Positions 8,777-19,490 of a DNA stretch of 64,000 nucleotides are shown in pieces (the stretch's first letter is position 1; each line of letters begins with the position of its first letter). This stretch comes from Acidiphilium sp. Lineage in GTDB: Bacteria; Pseudomonadota; Alphaproteobacteria; Acetobacterales; Acetobacteraceae. Where the stretch lies: the NCBI GenBank assembly GCA_028688905.1, contig JAQTXH010000002.1, positions 207,061-271,060 of the forward strand, in the 5' to 3' direction. The translations under genes were made by a program, and so were the position numbers. The notes below the pieces were generated by a model, which saw only the letters and a list, made by a program, of their open reading frames with translations, did no database searches and was not told the origin of the DNA.

Positions 8777-10051
8777 ATGAATCTCGCCGAACTCAAGGCC
8801 AAATCCCCCACCGATCTGCTCAACCTCGCCGAGGAATTGCAGGTTGAAAACGCGTCCTCCCTACGCAAGCAGGACATGATGTTTGCCATTCTCAAGGCCT
8901 ATGCCGAGAATGATCAGGCGATTCATGGCGACGGCACGCTGGAAACCCTGCCGGATGGGTTCGCGTTTCTGCGCAGTCCGCAGAGTAATTATTTGCCCGG
9001 CCCCGACGATATCTACGTCTCTCCCGCCCAGATGCGCCGGTTCGGGTTGCGCACGGGTGACACGGTGGCCGGTGAAATCCGCGCGCCGAAGGATGGCGAG
9101 CGCTATTTTTCGCTTCTCAAGGTCGAAACCATCAATTTCGAAGCGCCCGACGCGGTGCGCCACCGGATCAATTTCGACAATCTGACCCCTCTGTACCCGA
9201 CCGACCGCCTGAAAATGGAGGTCGAATCCGCCGAATTACCGACCAAAGGCCAGCAGAAGGACTACACCGCGCGGGTGATCGACCTGATCGCGCCGATCGG
9301 CAAGGGCCAGCGCGCCCTGATCGTCGCGCCGCCGCGCACCGGCAAGACGGTGATGCTGCAAAGCATCGCCACCGCTATCTCGACCAACCATCCCGAGGCG
9401 TTCCTGATCGTGCTGCTGATCGACGAGCGCCCCGAGGAAGTGACCGACATGGCCCGCACCGTGAAGGGCGAGGTCATTGCCTCGACCTTCGATGAACCGG
9501 CGACGCGGCATGTTCAGGTCACCGAAATGGTGCTCGAAAAAGCCAAGCGCCTGGTCGAACACAAGCGCGATGTGGTCATTTTGCTGGACAGCATCACCCG
9601 CCTCGCGCGGGCCTACAACGCGGTGGTGCCAAGTTCCGGCAAGGTGCTGACCGGCGGTGTCGATGCCAACGCGCTGCAAAAACCCAAGCGCTTCTTCGGT
9701 GCGGCGCGCAATATCGAGGAGGGCGGCTCGCTCACCATCATCGCGACCGCGCTGATCGACACGGGTTCACGCATGGACGAGGTGATTTTCGAGGAATTCA
9801 AGGGCACCGGCAATTCGGAAATCATCCTCGATCGCAAATTGTCCGATAAGCGTACTTTCCCCTCGATCGACATCACCAAATCCGGCACCCGCAAGGAAGA
9901 ATTGCTGGTTGAGCGCGCCACGCTGTCGAAAATGTGGGTGCTGCGCCGGATTCTGAACCCAATGGGACCGTCCGAGGCGATGGAGTTCTTGCTCGACAAG
10001 CTGAAATATAGCAAAACCAACAATGACTTTTTTGAGGCGATGAACACGTAA
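8777..10051 (+). CDS. rho: Transcription termination factor Rho
   Basis: A 424-residue hexameric RNA helicase that terminates transcription. The N-terminal Rho_N helical domain ([20 protein letters not shown]), the cold-shock-like primary RNA-binding domain (~50-125) and the RecA-type ATPase are all intact, with Walker [12 protein letters not shown], Walker B-type [16 protein letters not shown] and the Q/R-loop region [20 protein letters not shown]. Length is standard. It is followed by a perfect A/T palindrome that separates it from ahcY. Confidence 0.98.
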   Translation: MNLAELKAKSPTDLLNLAEELQVENASSLRKQDMMFAILKAYAENDQAIHGDGTLETLPDGFAFLRSPQSNYLPGPDDIYVSPAQMRRFGLRTGDTVAGEIRAPKDGERYFSLLKVETINFEAPDAVRHRINFDNLTPLYPTDRLKMEVESAELPTKGQQKDYTARVIDLIAPIGKGQRALIVAPPRTGKTVMLQSIATAISTNHPEAFLIVLLIDERPEEVTDMARTVKGEVIASTFDEPATRHVQVTEMVLEKAKRLVEHKRDVVILLDSITRLARAYNAVVPSSGKVLTGGVDANALQKPKRFFGAARNIEEGGSLTIIATALIDTGSRMDEVIFEEFKGTGNSEIILDRKLSDKRTFPSIDITKSGTRKEELLVERATLSKMWVLRRILNPMGPSEAMEFLLDKLKYSKTNNDFFEAMNT

Positions 10052-10074
10052 CCCGGATTCATAAAAGTTTTTTG

Positions 10075-10096
10075 GTTCTTTTTTATAAAAAAGAAC
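10075..10096. terminator. Perfect 22-bp A/T palindrome, copy of a dispersed hairpin family
   Basis: The arms GTTCTTTTTT and AAAAAAGAAC form a perfect palindrome around a central AT dinucleotide. It is preceded by AAAAGTTTTTTG and followed by a CTTAACTTTTTT tail. It may act as a rho terminator in both directions. Related copies are at 22584, 27132, 37136, 37385 and 38246. Confidence 0.7.
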
Positions 10097-10128
10097 TACT
10101 TAACTTTTTTCCGATTTTAGGACGAACC

Positions 10129-11436
10129 ATGCCCGACGCCATCCATCCGACCGACTATAAAGTCCGCGATTTCGCTTTGGCCGATTGGGGCCGCAAGGAA
10201 ATCAGCATGGCTGAGACCGAAATGCCCGGCCTGATGGCGCTGCGCGCCGAATTCGGCGCATCCAAGCCGCTGAAGGGTGCCCGCATCGCCGGGTGCCTGC
10301 ACATGACAATCCAGACCGCCGTGCTGATCGAGACCCTGATCGAACTCGGTGCGACGGTCCGTTGGTCGTCGTGCAACATTTTCTCGACCCAGGATCACGC
10401 CGCCGCCGGTGTCGCCGCCGTGGGTGTGCCGGTGTTTGCCTGGAAAGGCATGGACGAGGATGAATTCTGGTGGTGCATCGAACAGACTGTCCGCGGGCCG
10501 GACGGCTGGGTGCCGAACATGATCCTCGATGACGGCGGCGATCTGACCAAGCTGATGCATGACAAATACCCCGCCATGCTGGCCGATATCCGTGGCATTT
10601 CCGAGGAAACCACCACGGGCGTGCATCGCCTGCGCGACATGGCGAAAGCCGGCCTGCTGCTCTGCCCGGCGATCAACGTGAACGACAGCGTGACCAAATC
10701 CAAATTCGACAATCTGTACGGCGTTCGTGAATCCCTGGTCGATGGCATTCGTCGCGGCACCGACGTGATGATGGCCGGCAAAATCGCCGTGGTCGCCGGC
10801 TTCGGCGATGTCGGTAAAGGCTCGGCGGCGTCGCTGCGCAATGCCGGTTGCCGCGTCCTGGTCACCGAGATCGACCCGATCTGCGCCCTGCAAGCCGCGA
10901 TGGAAGGCTACGAGGTCGTCACCATGGATACGGCCGCCGCGCGCGGCGATATTTTCGTGACCGCGACCGGCAATATCGACGTGATCACCGCCGATCACAT
11001 GCGTGCGATGAAGCACCGTGCCATCGTCTGCAACATCGGTCACTTCGATTCGGAAATTCAAATCGGCGCATTGCGCAACTATCGCTGGGAAAACGTCAAG
11101 CCGCAGGTCGACGAGGTCGTGTTCCCGGACGGCAAGCGCTTGATCGTCCTGTCCGAAGGCCGCCTGGTCAATCTCGGCAACGCGACCGGGCACCCGAGCT
11201 TCGTGATGTCGGCAAGCTTCACCAACCAAGTGCTCGCGCAAATCGAACTCTGGACCGCGCCGGAAGGCAAATACGCACATCAAGTCTATGTGTTGCCCAA
11301 GCATCTCGATGAAAAGGTGGCGGCGCTGCATCTCGCCAAGGTCGGCGCGGCGCTCACCATGCTGTCGCCCGAACAGGCGGAATATATCGGCGTGCCGCGC
11401 ACCGGCCCATATAAGCACGACGAATACCGCTATTGA
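10129..11436 (+). CDS. ahcY: Adenosylhomocysteinase (SAH hydrolase)
   Basis: A 435-residue cytosolic NAD-dependent enzyme that splits S-adenosylhomocysteine into adenosine and homocysteine, recycling the product of methyltransferases. The N-terminal [25 protein letters not shown], the substrate segment [12 protein letters not shown] and the NAD-binding [20 protein letters not shown] are all present, and the C-terminus ends with the conserved [10 protein letters not shown]. The start is placed at MPDAIHP, which has AGGA 7 bp upstream; an upstream in-frame start falls inside the terminator hairpin and is rejected. The downstream gene overlaps its stop codon. Confidence 0.97.
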   Translation: MPDAIHPTDYKVRDFALADWGRKEISMAETEMPGLMALRAEFGASKPLKGARIAGCLHMTIQTAVLIETLIELGATVRWSSCNIFSTQDHAAAGVAAVGVPVFAWKGMDEDEFWWCIEQTVRGPDGWVPNMILDDGGDLTKLMHDKYPAMLADIRGISEETTTGVHRLRDMAKAGLLLCPAINVNDSVTKSKFDNLYGVRESLVDGIRRGTDVMMAGKIAVVAGFGDVGKGSAASLRNAGCRVLVTEIDPICALQAAMEGYEVVTMDTAAARGDIFVTATGNIDVITADHMRAMKHRAIVCNIGHFDSEIQIGALRNYRWENVKPQVDEVVFPDGKRLIVLSEGRLVNLGNATGHPSFVMSASFTNQVLAQIELWTAPEGKYAHQVYVLPKHLDEKVAALHLAKVGAALTMLSPEQAEYIGVPRTGPYKHDEYRY

Positions 11437-11846
11437 TGGTCACGCGCGTGGGTGAGATGCTTGCAGTGATGGGGTTGTCGGCCTTGTTCGGCGGCATGCT
11501 GTTCTTCGGCGCGATCGTGACTCCGCTCGTGTTCGGCAAACTGCCGCCGGACGTCGCCGGTCCGTTCATCCGTGCCGCGTTTCCGCGTTATTATTTATTT
11601 ATGGTGATCACGTCGGTGATCGCCGCCCTCGGCCTGCTCCTGCGCGGTAGTATCTGGTACGCGCTAGGGTCGGGGCTGATCGCCGCCGTCACATTGTGGC
11701 TCTGGCTCAAGTGGCTCCCGCACCTCAACGCGGTGCGCGATGCCGGTGACAAACTCGCGTTCGGTCGTGGCCATCGCCTGTCGGTGTGGCTCAATGGTGC
11801 CGAGTTTCTCGTGGTGATCCTGCTGCTGGCCGGGATAACGGCCTGA
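11436..11846 (+). CDS. DUF4149-family membrane protein
   Basis: A 136-residue protein with about four hydrophobic helices. The N-terminal ALFGGMLFFGAIVTPLVFGKL and the following PFIRAAFPRYYLFM match the DUF4149/TMEM205-like pattern. Function in bacteria is unknown. The ATG overlaps the ahcY stop (TGATG), so it is likely translationally coupled; a TTG three bases earlier is a weaker alternative. It converges on moeA with a 9-bp gap. Confidence 0.75.
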   Translation: MVTRVGEMLAVMGLSALFGGMLFFGAIVTPLVFGKLPPDVAGPFIRAAFPRYYLFMVITSVIAALGLLLRGSIWYALGSGLIAAVTLWLWLKWLPHLNAVRDAGDKLAFGRGHRLSVWLNGAEFLVVILLLAGITA

Positions 11847-11855
11847 TACCAGCCG

Positions 11856-13061
11856 TCACATCCCGCAATCGGCCAACCGCAGCACGGGAACCATTGCCCC
11901 GGCTTTTTCCGCAGGAGCGTCCGGCGCGCGGAGCAGCAGCGCGTCGGCCAGGGCCAACCGTCGCAGCATCGAGGAATCCTGGGGGCCGAACGGTGTGACC
12001 TCCCAAAATCCATCGGCACCGCGCGCCAGGGTCGCGCGCAGGTGATCGGCGCGGTGGTCGTTAGCAGCCAGCGCCACGGTGCAGCGCGCGGGTTCGGTCT
12101 GCGGCGCGCCCGCCGCCAGTCCGCACAGGCGCTCGATTGCCGGTTTGCCGAACAGCACCGCCGACACCAACGCCGACACCGGATTGCCTGGCAGTCCGAG
12201 CACCGGTAGGGTGCCAAGCCGGCCAAACATCAGGGGCTTGCCAGGGCGCATCGCGATCTTCCAGAAATCGACATCGAACCCACGATCACCCAGCCCAGCC
12301 TGCACCAGATCATGTGCGCCGACGCTGGCCCCGCCGGTGGTGATCAGCAAATCCGCCTGCGATGCGGCTTCGGCGGCGGCACCGATAGCGATGCGGTCAT
12401 CGGGCGCGACCGGCAATAGAGTCGGTATCGCGCCGCAAGCGCGAATGAAGGCGGCGAGGGCGTGCGAATTGGAACTGATAATCCCGCCCGCCGGAATCGC
12501 CTCGCCCGGCATGGCGATCTCGTCACCCGTCGCGAGCACAGCGACGACCGGCTTGCGATGCACGGTGAGCCATGGGTGATTACTCGCCGCCGCCAGCCCG
12601 ATATCGCGCGCGGTCAGGAGTCGTCTTGCATCAAGCAGCGTGTCGCCGGCGGCAAAATCCAGCCCCTTGCCGCGTATGTGTTTACCGGGATGCCCCGTCT
12701 CGTGCAGCGTGACGATATCATTGTCACACGCGGTGTCTTCCTGGACGATGATGCAATCGGTCCCATCCGGGACCACGCTGCCGGTAAACAACCGCACCGC
12801 CTCGCCCGGCCCGACCGGCCCCGCGAACGGATGCCCCGCCGGTGCGGCACCGATCACACGCAAACGCGCCCCGACCACGGCATCGGCGGCGCGCAGCGCG
12901 AATCCGTCCATCGCGGATACATCGTGGGGCGGCTGGGTCAGGCGGGAGACGACCGGCGCTGCCAGAACCCGCCCGGCGGCTTCGGTCAGGGCCACAATCT
13001 CACCGCCGGTGGGTTGCAGCAGCGCCAGAATCCGCGCGCGGGCTTCGGGGACACTCAGCAT
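11856..13061 (-). CDS. moeA: Molybdopterin molybdenumtransferase MoeA
   Basis: A 401-residue enzyme that inserts molybdate into adenylated molybdopterin to complete the molybdenum cofactor. MoeA landmarks are intact: the N-terminal domain with QPPHDVSAMDGFALR, VLATGDEI, the MPT-binding TTGGASVGAHDLV and LPGNPVSALVS. It is the last gene of the ppiD-trp-moa unit, starting 3 bp after the moaC stop. In many alphaproteobacteria lexA follows moeA; here the next gene is a convergent DUF4149 gene instead. Confidence 0.95.
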   Translation of the reverse strand: MLSVPEARARILALLQPTGGEIVALTEAAGRVLAAPVVSRLTQPPHDVSAMDGFALRAADAVVGARLRVIGAAPAGHPFAGPVGPGEAVRLFTGSVVPDGTDCIIVQEDTACDNDIVTLHETGHPGKHIRGKGLDFAAGDTLLDARRLLTARDIGLAAASNHPWLTVHRKPVVAVLATGDEIAMPGEAIPAGGIISSNSHALAAFIRACGAIPTLLPVAPDDRIAIGAAAEAASQADLLITTGGASVGAHDLVQAGLGDRGFDVDFWKIAMRPGKPLMFGRLGTLPVLGLPGNPVSALVSAVLFGKPAIERLCGLAAGAPQTEPARCTVALAANDHRADHLRATLARGADGFWEVTPFGPQDSSMLRRLALADALLLRAPDAPAEKAGAMVPVLRLADCGM

Positions 13062-13064
13062 GGC

Positions 13065-13538
13065 CTACTCTTGGGTGAAATCGCCGGACTTGCCACCGGA
13101 TTTCGCCACCACCCGCAGCGCCTCGATCCGCATCGCGCGGTCGGCGGCCTTCAACATGTCGTAAATCGTGAGCGCTGTCACTGAAGCCGCAGTCAGCGCT
13201 TCCATCTCAACGCCCGTCGGTCCGGTGGTCCGCACCGTCGCAGCAATCCTGATGCCCGGCAGCGCCTCATCCGGTGTCAGATCGATGCTTACCGCCGCAA
13301 TCGCCAGTGGATGACACAGCGGGATCAGGTCCGGCGTGCGTTTCGCCGCCATGATCCCGGCGATCCGCGCGGTCGCCAGCACATCGCCTTTTTTGGCGGT
13401 GCCGGTGGTCACCAGCGCCAGGGTTTCGGCGCGCATCGTGATATGGCAGGCAGCAGTGGCGTTGCGCACCGTGGCGGGTTTGGCCGATACATCGACCATT
13501 CTGGCCGCTCCGGTCGCGTCGATATGCGTCAGACTCAC
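13065..13538 (-). CDS. moaC: Cyclic pyranopterin monophosphate synthase MoaC
   Basis: A 157-residue MoaC, which converts the MoaA product into cyclic pyranopterin monophosphate in cofactor biosynthesis. The conserved [19 protein letters not shown], the IPLCHPL active-site segment and the C-terminal [19 protein letters not shown] and KSGGKSGDF motifs are all present. The start codon overlaps the trpC stop by 4 bp (ATGA). Confidence 0.97.
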   Translation of the reverse strand: MSLTHIDATGAARMVDVSAKPATVRNATAACHITMRAETLALVTTGTAKKGDVLATARIAGIMAAKRTPDLIPLCHPLAIAAVSIDLTPDEALPGIRIAATVRTTGPTGVEMEALTAASVTALTIYDMLKAADRAMRIEALRVVAKSGGKSGDFTQE

Positions 13539-14350
13539 GCGCCCAGCCCCAGCAAAGCGCGGGTCGCCTTGGTGATGTCATCCTGACGCATCAGGCTTTC
13601 GCCCACCAGCACGCCCTGCACCCCGGCGGCCTTCAAGCGCTCGATGTCGGCGAAATCGCGGATACCGCTTTCCGCCACCACGAAGCGCTCGGGCGGAACC
13701 TGCGCCGCCAAACGCTCCGATACCGCGATATCGGTGGTCATGAGTTTGAGATTGCGGTTGTTGATACCGATCAGCCGCGTCCTTAGCCCCAGCGCGCGTT
13801 CCAGCTCGGCCTCGTCATGCACCTCGACCAGAACACTCAGATCGAGTGCCGTCGCCAGTTCCTCGAAGCAACGCGCCTCCTCGTCCGAAATGGCTGCCAT
13901 GATCAGCAGAATGCAATCCGCCCCGATCGCGCGGGTTTCATAGACCTGCCATTCGTCGAGGATGAAATCCTTGCGCAGGATCGGCAGATCGACGGTGGCG
14001 TGCGCGGCGGCGAGATCGTCATCGTGACCCTGGAAATGCTTGCGGTCGGTCAGCACCGACAGGCACACCGCTCCGCCCTCCTTGTAGGCGGCGGCGATGG
14101 CGGCAGGGGCGTAATCGGGGCGGATCAACCCGGCCGAAGGTGATGCCTTCTTGATTTCGGCGATCAACCCGGTTCGACCGGATGCGGCGGCATCCATCAA
14201 GGCGCGGCCAAAGCCGCGCGGCGGCGGCGTATCCTTGGCGCGGACACGCATGTCATCAAGGCTATGCTCGGATTTGCGGCGGGCGACCTCGTCGCGGGTG
14301 TCGGCGCAGATTTTCTGTAGAATGTCGCAGGCGGTATCGTTCATCGTCAT
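13535..14350 (-). CDS. trpC: Indole-3-glycerol phosphate synthase
   Basis: A 271-residue TIM-barrel enzyme that closes CdRP to indole-3-glycerol phosphate in tryptophan synthesis. The key motifs are [16 protein letters not shown] (catalytic Lys and substrate loop), [37 protein letters not shown] and [12 protein letters not shown]. It is monofunctional, with no TrpF domain. It overlaps trpGD and moaC by 4 bp on each side. Confidence 0.97.
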   Translation of the reverse strand: MTMNDTACDILQKICADTRDEVARRKSEHSLDDMRVRAKDTPPPRGFGRALMDAAASGRTGLIAEIKKASPSAGLIRPDYAPAAIAAAYKEGGAVCLSVLTDRKHFQGHDDDLAAAHATVDLPILRKDFILDEWQVYETRAIGADCILLIMAAISDEEARCFEELATALDLSVLVEVHDEAELERALGLRTRLIGINNRNLKLMTTDIAVSERLAAQVPPERFVVAESGIRDFADIERLKAAGVQGVLVGESLMRQDDITKATRALLGLGA

Positions 14351-15969
14351 GCCCTTTCCGGAACGGCCACGCCACTCACCTGGCGCAACCGGTCGAGCGA
14401 CGCCCTTGCGGCACCGCTATCGATCGCACCGGCTGCCATGGCAGCACCCGCCCGAAGATCGCCGGTGCGGCCCGCGACGATCAGGGCAGCCGCCGTGTTC
14501 AGCAGCACGGCGTCGCGATAGGCGCTCGGTTTGCCATCGAGCAAGGCGCGCAGGCAGGCAGCGTTGTGTGCCGCGTCGCCGCCGATGATCGCAGCCAGGG
14601 GCGCTCGCGCCAGTCCGGCATCTTCAGGACTTATGCTCAATTCCGTAATAACCCCTTGATCGAGCGACACGACATGACTTTCGCCCGCCAGAGTCAGCTC
14701 ATCCAGCCCTTGCCCGTGGACCACCATGGCGCGCTCGGTGCCCAGCCGTGCCAAGGCTTCCGCCAGCGGCCGTGCCCAGGCGGGATCGTACACGCCCACC
14801 AACTGGCGGCGCACCGAAGCGGGGTTGGCCAGCGGACCGAGCAGGTTGAAAATGGTGCGGGTGCCGAGCGCGATACGCGACGCGGCGGCGTGGCGCAGCC
14901 CGGCGTGGTGGCGCGGCGCATACAGGAACACACAGCCCGTCGCACGCAAGATTTCAGAAAGCCGCTCGAATTCCGGCTCGACCCGCACGCCGAGCGCGGT
15001 GAGGACATCCGCCGCCCCGGCGCGCGACGATAGCGCCCGGTTGCCATGCTTGGCGACCGGCACGCCCAGACCGGCGAGCACGAAAGTGACGGCGGTGGAG
15101 ATGTTCAACGTTCCAACCCCGTCACCGCCCGTGCCGCACACATCGATCGCGCCCGGCGGGGCGGCAATGCTGCGCATGCGCGACCGCATCGCCCGCACCG
15201 CGCCGGTGAGTTCCGCCACGGTTTCGCCTCGCACCCGCATCGCCATCAGCATGCCGGCGATTTGCGGATCATTCGATTTACCGTCGATGATCGCGCCGAA
15301 CGCCGCTTCGGAGAGGTTTTCGCTGAGGGTCTCGCCCCGCGCCAGACGATCGAGCACGGGCTTGAGGTCGACGAGGATTTCGCTTGGCCCTTCATTGCGG
15401 CCTCGCGCCAGACCGAGAAAATTGCGCAGCAGCGTGTGGCCATGCGCGGTCGCGATGCTTTCGGGATGGAACTGCACCCCGAAAATCGGCAGGTCGCGGT
15501 GGCGCAATCCCATGATCAGCCCGTCTTCGGTGAAGGCGGTGGCGATCAGGGTATCGGGCAGGGTTTCGCGCTCCACAATGAGCGAGTGGTAGCGTGTCGC
15601 CTCGAACGGGTCGGGTACGCCTTCAAAAATGTTGCTGCCTTGATGGCGGATCGGGGAGATCTTGCCGTGCATCGGCATCGGCGCGCGCTTGACCACACCG
15701 CCGAACGCCTGGCCGATCGCCTGATGTCCCAGGCACACCCCGAGGATCGGCAGCTTGCCCGCCGCAGCCGCGATCAGGTCGAGACAGATACCGGCTTCGT
15801 TCGGGGTGCAGGGACCGGGCGACAGCACGATGGCTTCCGGCTGCATCGCGAGGGCTTCGTCCGGGGTGATCTTGTCGTTGCGGCGGACCACGCACTCGAC
15901 CCCGAGATCGCCGAAAAACTGCACCAGATTGAAAGTGAAACTGTCGTAGTTGTCGATCAGCAAAATCAT
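14347..15969 (-). CDS. trpGD: TrpG-TrpD fusion: anthranilate synthase glutaminase + anthranilate phosphoribosyltransferase
   Basis: A 540-residue bifunctional protein. Residues 1-~190 are a class I glutamine amidotransferase with the nucleophile in [10 protein letters not shown] (Cys79) and His168/Glu170 in FHPES, supplying ammonia to TrpE. Residues ~200-540 are TrpD, with the phosphate-binding [15 protein letters not shown], the KHGNRALSS loop and LGPLANP, transferring the phosphoribosyl group to anthranilate. No stop or frameshift separates the halves; the linker is only ~10 residues. The same fusion exists in enterobacteria, while many alphaproteobacteria keep trpG and trpD separate. It overlaps trpE and trpC by 4 bp each. 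Confidence 0.96.
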   Translation of the reverse strand: MILLIDNYDSFTFNLVQFFGDLGVECVVRRNDKITPDEALAMQPEAIVLSPGPCTPNEAGICLDLIAAAAGKLPILGVCLGHQAIGQAFGGVVKRAPMPMHGKISPIRHQGSNIFEGVPDPFEATRYHSLIVERETLPDTLIATAFTEDGLIMGLRHRDLPIFGVQFHPESIATAHGHTLLRNFLGLARGRNEGPSEILVDLKPVLDRLARGETLSENLSEAAFGAIIDGKSNDPQIAGMLMAMRVRGETVAELTGAVRAMRSRMRSIAAPPGAIDVCGTGGDGVGTLNISTAVTFVLAGLGVPVAKHGNRALSSRAGAADVLTALGVRVEPEFERLSEILRATGCVFLYAPRHHAGLRHAAASRIALGTRTIFNLLGPLANPASVRRQLVGVYDPAWARPLAEALARLGTERAMVVHGQGLDELTLAGESHVVSLDQGVITELSISPEDAGLARAPLAAIIGGDAAHNAACLRALLDGKPSAYRDAVLLNTAAALIVAGRTGDLRAGAAMAAGAIDSGAARASLDRLRQVSGVAVPERA

Positions 15970-17486
15970 GACACGGCCTTGGACGCGGTGCGGCTGACAT
16001 AGTTCACCGCGTCCTCGGCGGCGCGGAACAACGCGCGGGCCTTTTGCAGGCTTTCGGCGTACTCGGCGTCGGGGTCGGAATCGGCCACCACACCGACGCC
16101 GGCCTGGACATAAAGGGTTTCATCCTTGATCAGCGCGGTGCGCAGCGCGATGCAGGTGTCCATTGTGCCGTTCGCCGCGAAATAGCCGATGCAGCCGCCA
16201 TACAACCCGCGCCGCGACGGCTCGAACGCCTCGATGATCTCCATCGCCCGCACTTTCGGTGCCCCCGAGAGCGTTCCGGCCGGGAAACCGGCGATCAGCG
16301 CGTCCAGCGCATCGGCACCCGGGCGGATGGTGCCTTCGACGTTGGAGGAGATGTGCATCACATGGGAAAACCGCTCGATCGCGAAGCTCTCGGTGACGTT
16401 GACCGAGCCGATTTCGGCAACCCGCCCGACATCGTTGCGCGCGAGGTCGAGCAGCATCAAATGTTCGGCGCGTTCCTTGGGGTCTTCGAGCAGTTCGGTC
16501 TCCAACACCTCGTCCTCGGCGCGGGTGGCACCGCGCCTGCGAGTGCCGGCGAGCGGGCGGATGGTGACGGTGCCGTCGCGCAACCGGACCAGGATTTCAG
16601 GGCTGGAGCCGACCGCCTGATAGGTGCCGAAATCGAGAAAAAACAGGAACGGTGCCGGGTTGATCCGGCGCAGGCTGCGGTAGAAGGCGAAGGGTGGCAG
16701 GGTGAAACTCTGGGCGAAGCGCTGGCTCGGCACCACTTGGAACACATCACCGGCGGCGATATACTCCTTGCCGCGCAACACCATCGCCTTGAAATCCGGC
16801 TCCGTCATGTTCGATTGCGGCGCGCCCGCCGCCGCCATCGAGCCGGTCAGCGGCGGGGTTGGCTGATCGAGGGCGGCTTCGGCGGCTTCGAGCCGGGCGG
16901 TCGCGGCACGAAAAGCCTCCTCCGCCGATACCCCGGGCCGGTACCACGCGGGGGCGGCGAGGGTGATTTCATCGTTCACCGAATCGAAAATCGCGAACAT
17001 GCCGGGCCGCATCAGCACGGCGTCGGGGATGCCGAGCACGTCCGGATTTGTCGCGGGCAGGTGCTCCATCAGCCGGACCATGTCGTAGCCCAGATAACCG
17101 ACCAGCCCCCCGGTCATCGGCGGCAGGGTTTCCGGCAGGTCGAGCCTAGTCTGCGCGATCAGGGCGCGCAGACTAGTGAAGGCGTCGTGCGGATCGGCCA
17201 CAAACGCGCCGGGATCGGTCGCCGCATCGCAATTGACGCTGACCGCGCCGTTTTCGCAGCGCCAGACCAGGTCGGGCGCGAAGCCGATCACCGAATAGCG
17301 CCCGCGCGCGGCACCGCCTTCGACGCTTTCGAGCAAAAACGAATACGGCGTGCCGTGCGCCAGTTTCAGGAAGGCGGCGACCGGGGTGATCAGATCGGCG
17401 GCCAGAATCCGCCAGACCACAGCGCCCGTTCCGGCTTGATAGGCGGCACGGAAGGCGGGGAACGGGTCAGGCGCGGCGGCGGTCAT
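15966..17486 (-). CDS. trpE: Anthranilate synthase component I
   Basis: A 506-residue chorismate-using enzyme, with the LLES motif at residues ~51-54 that in other TrpE proteins forms part of the tryptophan feedback site. The catalytic half carries [34 protein letters not shown] and [13 protein letters not shown]. It works with the TrpG half of the adjacent fusion. It lies 10 bp downstream of the foldase gene and overlaps trpGD by 4 bp. No leader peptide with Trp codons or attenuator was seen in the 10-bp gap, so any Trp control must act elsewhere or by feedback. Confidence 0.97.
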   Translation of the reverse strand: MTAAAPDPFPAFRAAYQAGTGAVVWRILAADLITPVAAFLKLAHGTPYSFLLESVEGGAARGRYSVIGFAPDLVWRCENGAVSVNCDAATDPGAFVADPHDAFTSLRALIAQTRLDLPETLPPMTGGLVGYLGYDMVRLMEHLPATNPDVLGIPDAVLMRPGMFAIFDSVNDEITLAAPAWYRPGVSAEEAFRAATARLEAAEAALDQPTPPLTGSMAAAGAPQSNMTEPDFKAMVLRGKEYIAAGDVFQVVPSQRFAQSFTLPPFAFYRSLRRINPAPFLFFLDFGTYQAVGSSPEILVRLRDGTVTIRPLAGTRRRGATRAEDEVLETELLEDPKERAEHLMLLDLARNDVGRVAEIGSVNVTESFAIERFSHVMHISSNVEGTIRPGADALDALIAGFPAGTLSGAPKVRAMEIIEAFEPSRRGLYGGCIGYFAANGTMDTCIALRTALIKDETLYVQAGVGVVADSDPDAEYAESLQKARALFRAAEDAVNYVSRTASKAVS

Positions 17487-17496
17487 GGCGTGGTCC

Positions 17497-19383
17497 TCAA
17501 TCGCTGATCTGGCGAAGTTTCTGGGCGTCGATCGTCACATGGTAGCGGCTGCGCAGCGCGGTGGCGTAGGTTTGCAGCACGTTGGTCTGCATCGCCTGAT
17601 CGAGCGCGGTCTGGATGCGGCCCAGGGTCGCCGGATCGCTGCCCGGCTTGGGTTCGGTGATCGCGGTGACCGTGCCGACGATGAACTCCTCATCGGTTTC
17701 GACCATGGTCGGCTCGCCGGGCTTGAGGGTGAAAATGATCGGCAGCAGTTTCGCCGGAATGCCGGGTGCCGGTTTCGCGCGGGTCATCGGTGGCGAGGTG
17801 GTGATCGGCTGACCCGCCGCGTTGGCGGCTTCGGCGAAGCTCTTGCCCGATTTCATCGCCGAAATCAGGGCGGCGGCGGCGACCTCTTCCTGGCGTTTGA
17901 CCTGATCGCCGGTCCAGTCGAGCAATACGTCGGTCTTGACCTGATCATAGGGCTTCAGCACAGGGGCGATGATTTTCAGCACCGACACCGCGTAATAACT
18001 GTCGTCCGGGCCGGTGATCGCCCGGGGTTGCGCGCCTTGGGCGGTGGCGAACGCGGTCTTGATGATCGCCGCGCGCAGGGTCTTCGGTCCGGGGATCGGC
18101 ACGGATGTGCCTGCGGCGGTCAAGCCTTGCGCGTCCAGCGTACCCTCGACGGCGGCGAGATGCAGGTCGCCCGGCAGTTTATCGAGCGAGGTATTGCCGG
18201 CAAGCGCATCCTGCAGTTTGGCGACGGTGGCATCGACCACGCGGTGCGCTTTTCGCAGCTGCACCGCTGCCTTGATCTGCGGTTCGACCTGCGCCAGCGG
18301 CGTCGCACCGCCGGGGTTAGCTTTGGTCACCTTGAAAACATAGGTACCGAGCGCGCCGGTGACCGGGGCTGAAACCTCATCCGGCTTGGCGGCGAACACC
18401 GCCTTGGCCAGACGGCCGGAAGGAAACTGATCGGGTTGTGCGTCGTCGAACGTTACGGCTGTGGCGGAGGCGGCGTCCGCCGCCTGTTTCATCGCCGCCC
18501 AATTTGCCCCTTTGGTCCATTGATCGGCCAGCTTGGCGGCGCTGGCGGCGTCTTCCGCCGTGATGATTTCCACCGTGCGGCTGGCGGTGCGGCCAAATTT
18601 GGACTTTTCCGCCTCGTATTGATCGGCGATTTCGGCTTTGGTCACGGTCTGATCGGGGGCCAGCAAGGCGGGCGACAAAATCACCACCTGGATTTTGCGC
18701 AGTGCCGGCGTGGAAAACCGCTCCGGATGGTTGCGCCAGTAGCGCCGCAGCACCGCCAGCGCCGGCGGGGCTGGCGGGTTGGCGGCGGCAAACGGCAGTT
18801 GTGCGTACTGGATGGTGCGTTCCTGCCCGACAAAATCGAAAATCTGCTGCACCAGCGGCGTGGGGGCGGCGACGCCGACAGTAATCGCCTGAACAATCTG
18901 GCTGGCGGCGAGGCCCCGCGCGATATCGTCCATGAAGGCCGCAGGGGTCAGGTTATGCTGGGCGAGCACCTGATTGAAGGTGGTTTTGTCGAATTTGCCG
19001 TCCGGCCCGTCGAACACCGCCATCGCGAAAATTTGCTGGCGCAGCGCGGCGGCCGGCGCGGTCACGCCAAGGTGCTTGGCATCCAGCGCCATCGTCGCCC
19101 GGTCGATCGCCTGGCCCAACGCGGCACCGGCATACAGTCGCCGCTCGCCCTGGCTGGGTTCGGCACCGTTATGCGCCTGAGCATAGGCGGTGACCTGTTG
19201 CTGATAGTCGGTGTTGATCGCGGTGGCCTCGATCGGCTGGCCGCCCACGGTCGCGACCGCGTTGGTCGCGCCCACGTTGGTGACGACGCTCGAAACCCCC
19301 CAGAAAATGAACACAGCGATCAGCACGATGAAAAACGCGCGGACCAGCCAGTTGTCGAGCAATTTGCGGATCGTCGAGAGCAT
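17497..19383 (-). CDS. ppiD: PpiD-like peptidyl-prolyl isomerase / membrane-anchored foldase
   Basis: A 628-residue protein with one N-terminal helix (VRAFFIVLIAVFIFWGVSSV) that anchors it to the inner membrane, a SurA-N-like chaperone region (~35-240) and a parvulin-type domain around residues 265-360. Family role: folding of exported proteins at the periplasmic face. The parvulin region looks diverged and may be non-catalytic, as in other PpiD proteins. The start is placed at MLSTIRKLLDN; an earlier TTG is less likely. It is the promoter-proximal gene of the trp-moa operon and is divergent from tpiA, an arrangement common in alphaproteobacteria. Confidence 0.88.
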   Translation of the reverse strand: MLSTIRKLLDNWLVRAFFIVLIAVFIFWGVSSVVTNVGATNAVATVGGQPIEATAINTDYQQQVTAYAQAHNGAEPSQGERRLYAGAALGQAIDRATMALDAKHLGVTAPAAALRQQIFAMAVFDGPDGKFDKTTFNQVLAQHNLTPAAFMDDIARGLAASQIVQAITVGVAAPTPLVQQIFDFVGQERTIQYAQLPFAAANPPAPPALAVLRRYWRNHPERFSTPALRKIQVVILSPALLAPDQTVTKAEIADQYEAEKSKFGRTASRTVEIITAEDAASAAKLADQWTKGANWAAMKQAADAASATAVTFDDAQPDQFPSGRLAKAVFAAKPDEVSAPVTGALGTYVFKVTKANPGGATPLAQVEPQIKAAVQLRKAHRVVDATVAKLQDALAGNTSLDKLPGDLHLAAVEGTLDAQGLTAAGTSVPIPGPKTLRAAIIKTAFATAQGAQPRAITGPDDSYYAVSVLKIIAPVLKPYDQVKTDVLLDWTGDQVKRQEEVAAAALISAMKSGKSFAEAANAAGQPITTSPPMTRAKPAPGIPAKLLPIIFTLKPGEPTMVETDEEFIVGTVTAITEPKPGSDPATLGRIQTALDQAMQTNVLQTYATALRSRYHVTIDAQKLRQISD

Positions 19384-19490
19384 CCGAATTCCAACCCCAT
19401 GCAACGAGAAAGGCGCGTCTTACCATGAGTGCAGCCGATTGCCACCCGCCGGCACCTGCTTTACCTCGGAGCCATTATGGAGGGGTGCAT

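Noticed and set aside
10052-10128. SAH or SAM riboswitch before ahcY
   Set aside because: The gap is 77 bp, mostly the A/T palindrome; no aptamer consensus is visible.
10117-11418. 433-codon open frame on the minus strand
   Set aside because: Antisense to ahcY; His/Asp/Gly-rich artefact of high-GC codon use. The ahcY frame is fully conserved.
17486-17496. Trp attenuator or leader peptide before trpE
   Set aside because: Only 10 bp separate ppiD and trpE; no room for a leader, and no Trp-rich short peptide was seen.
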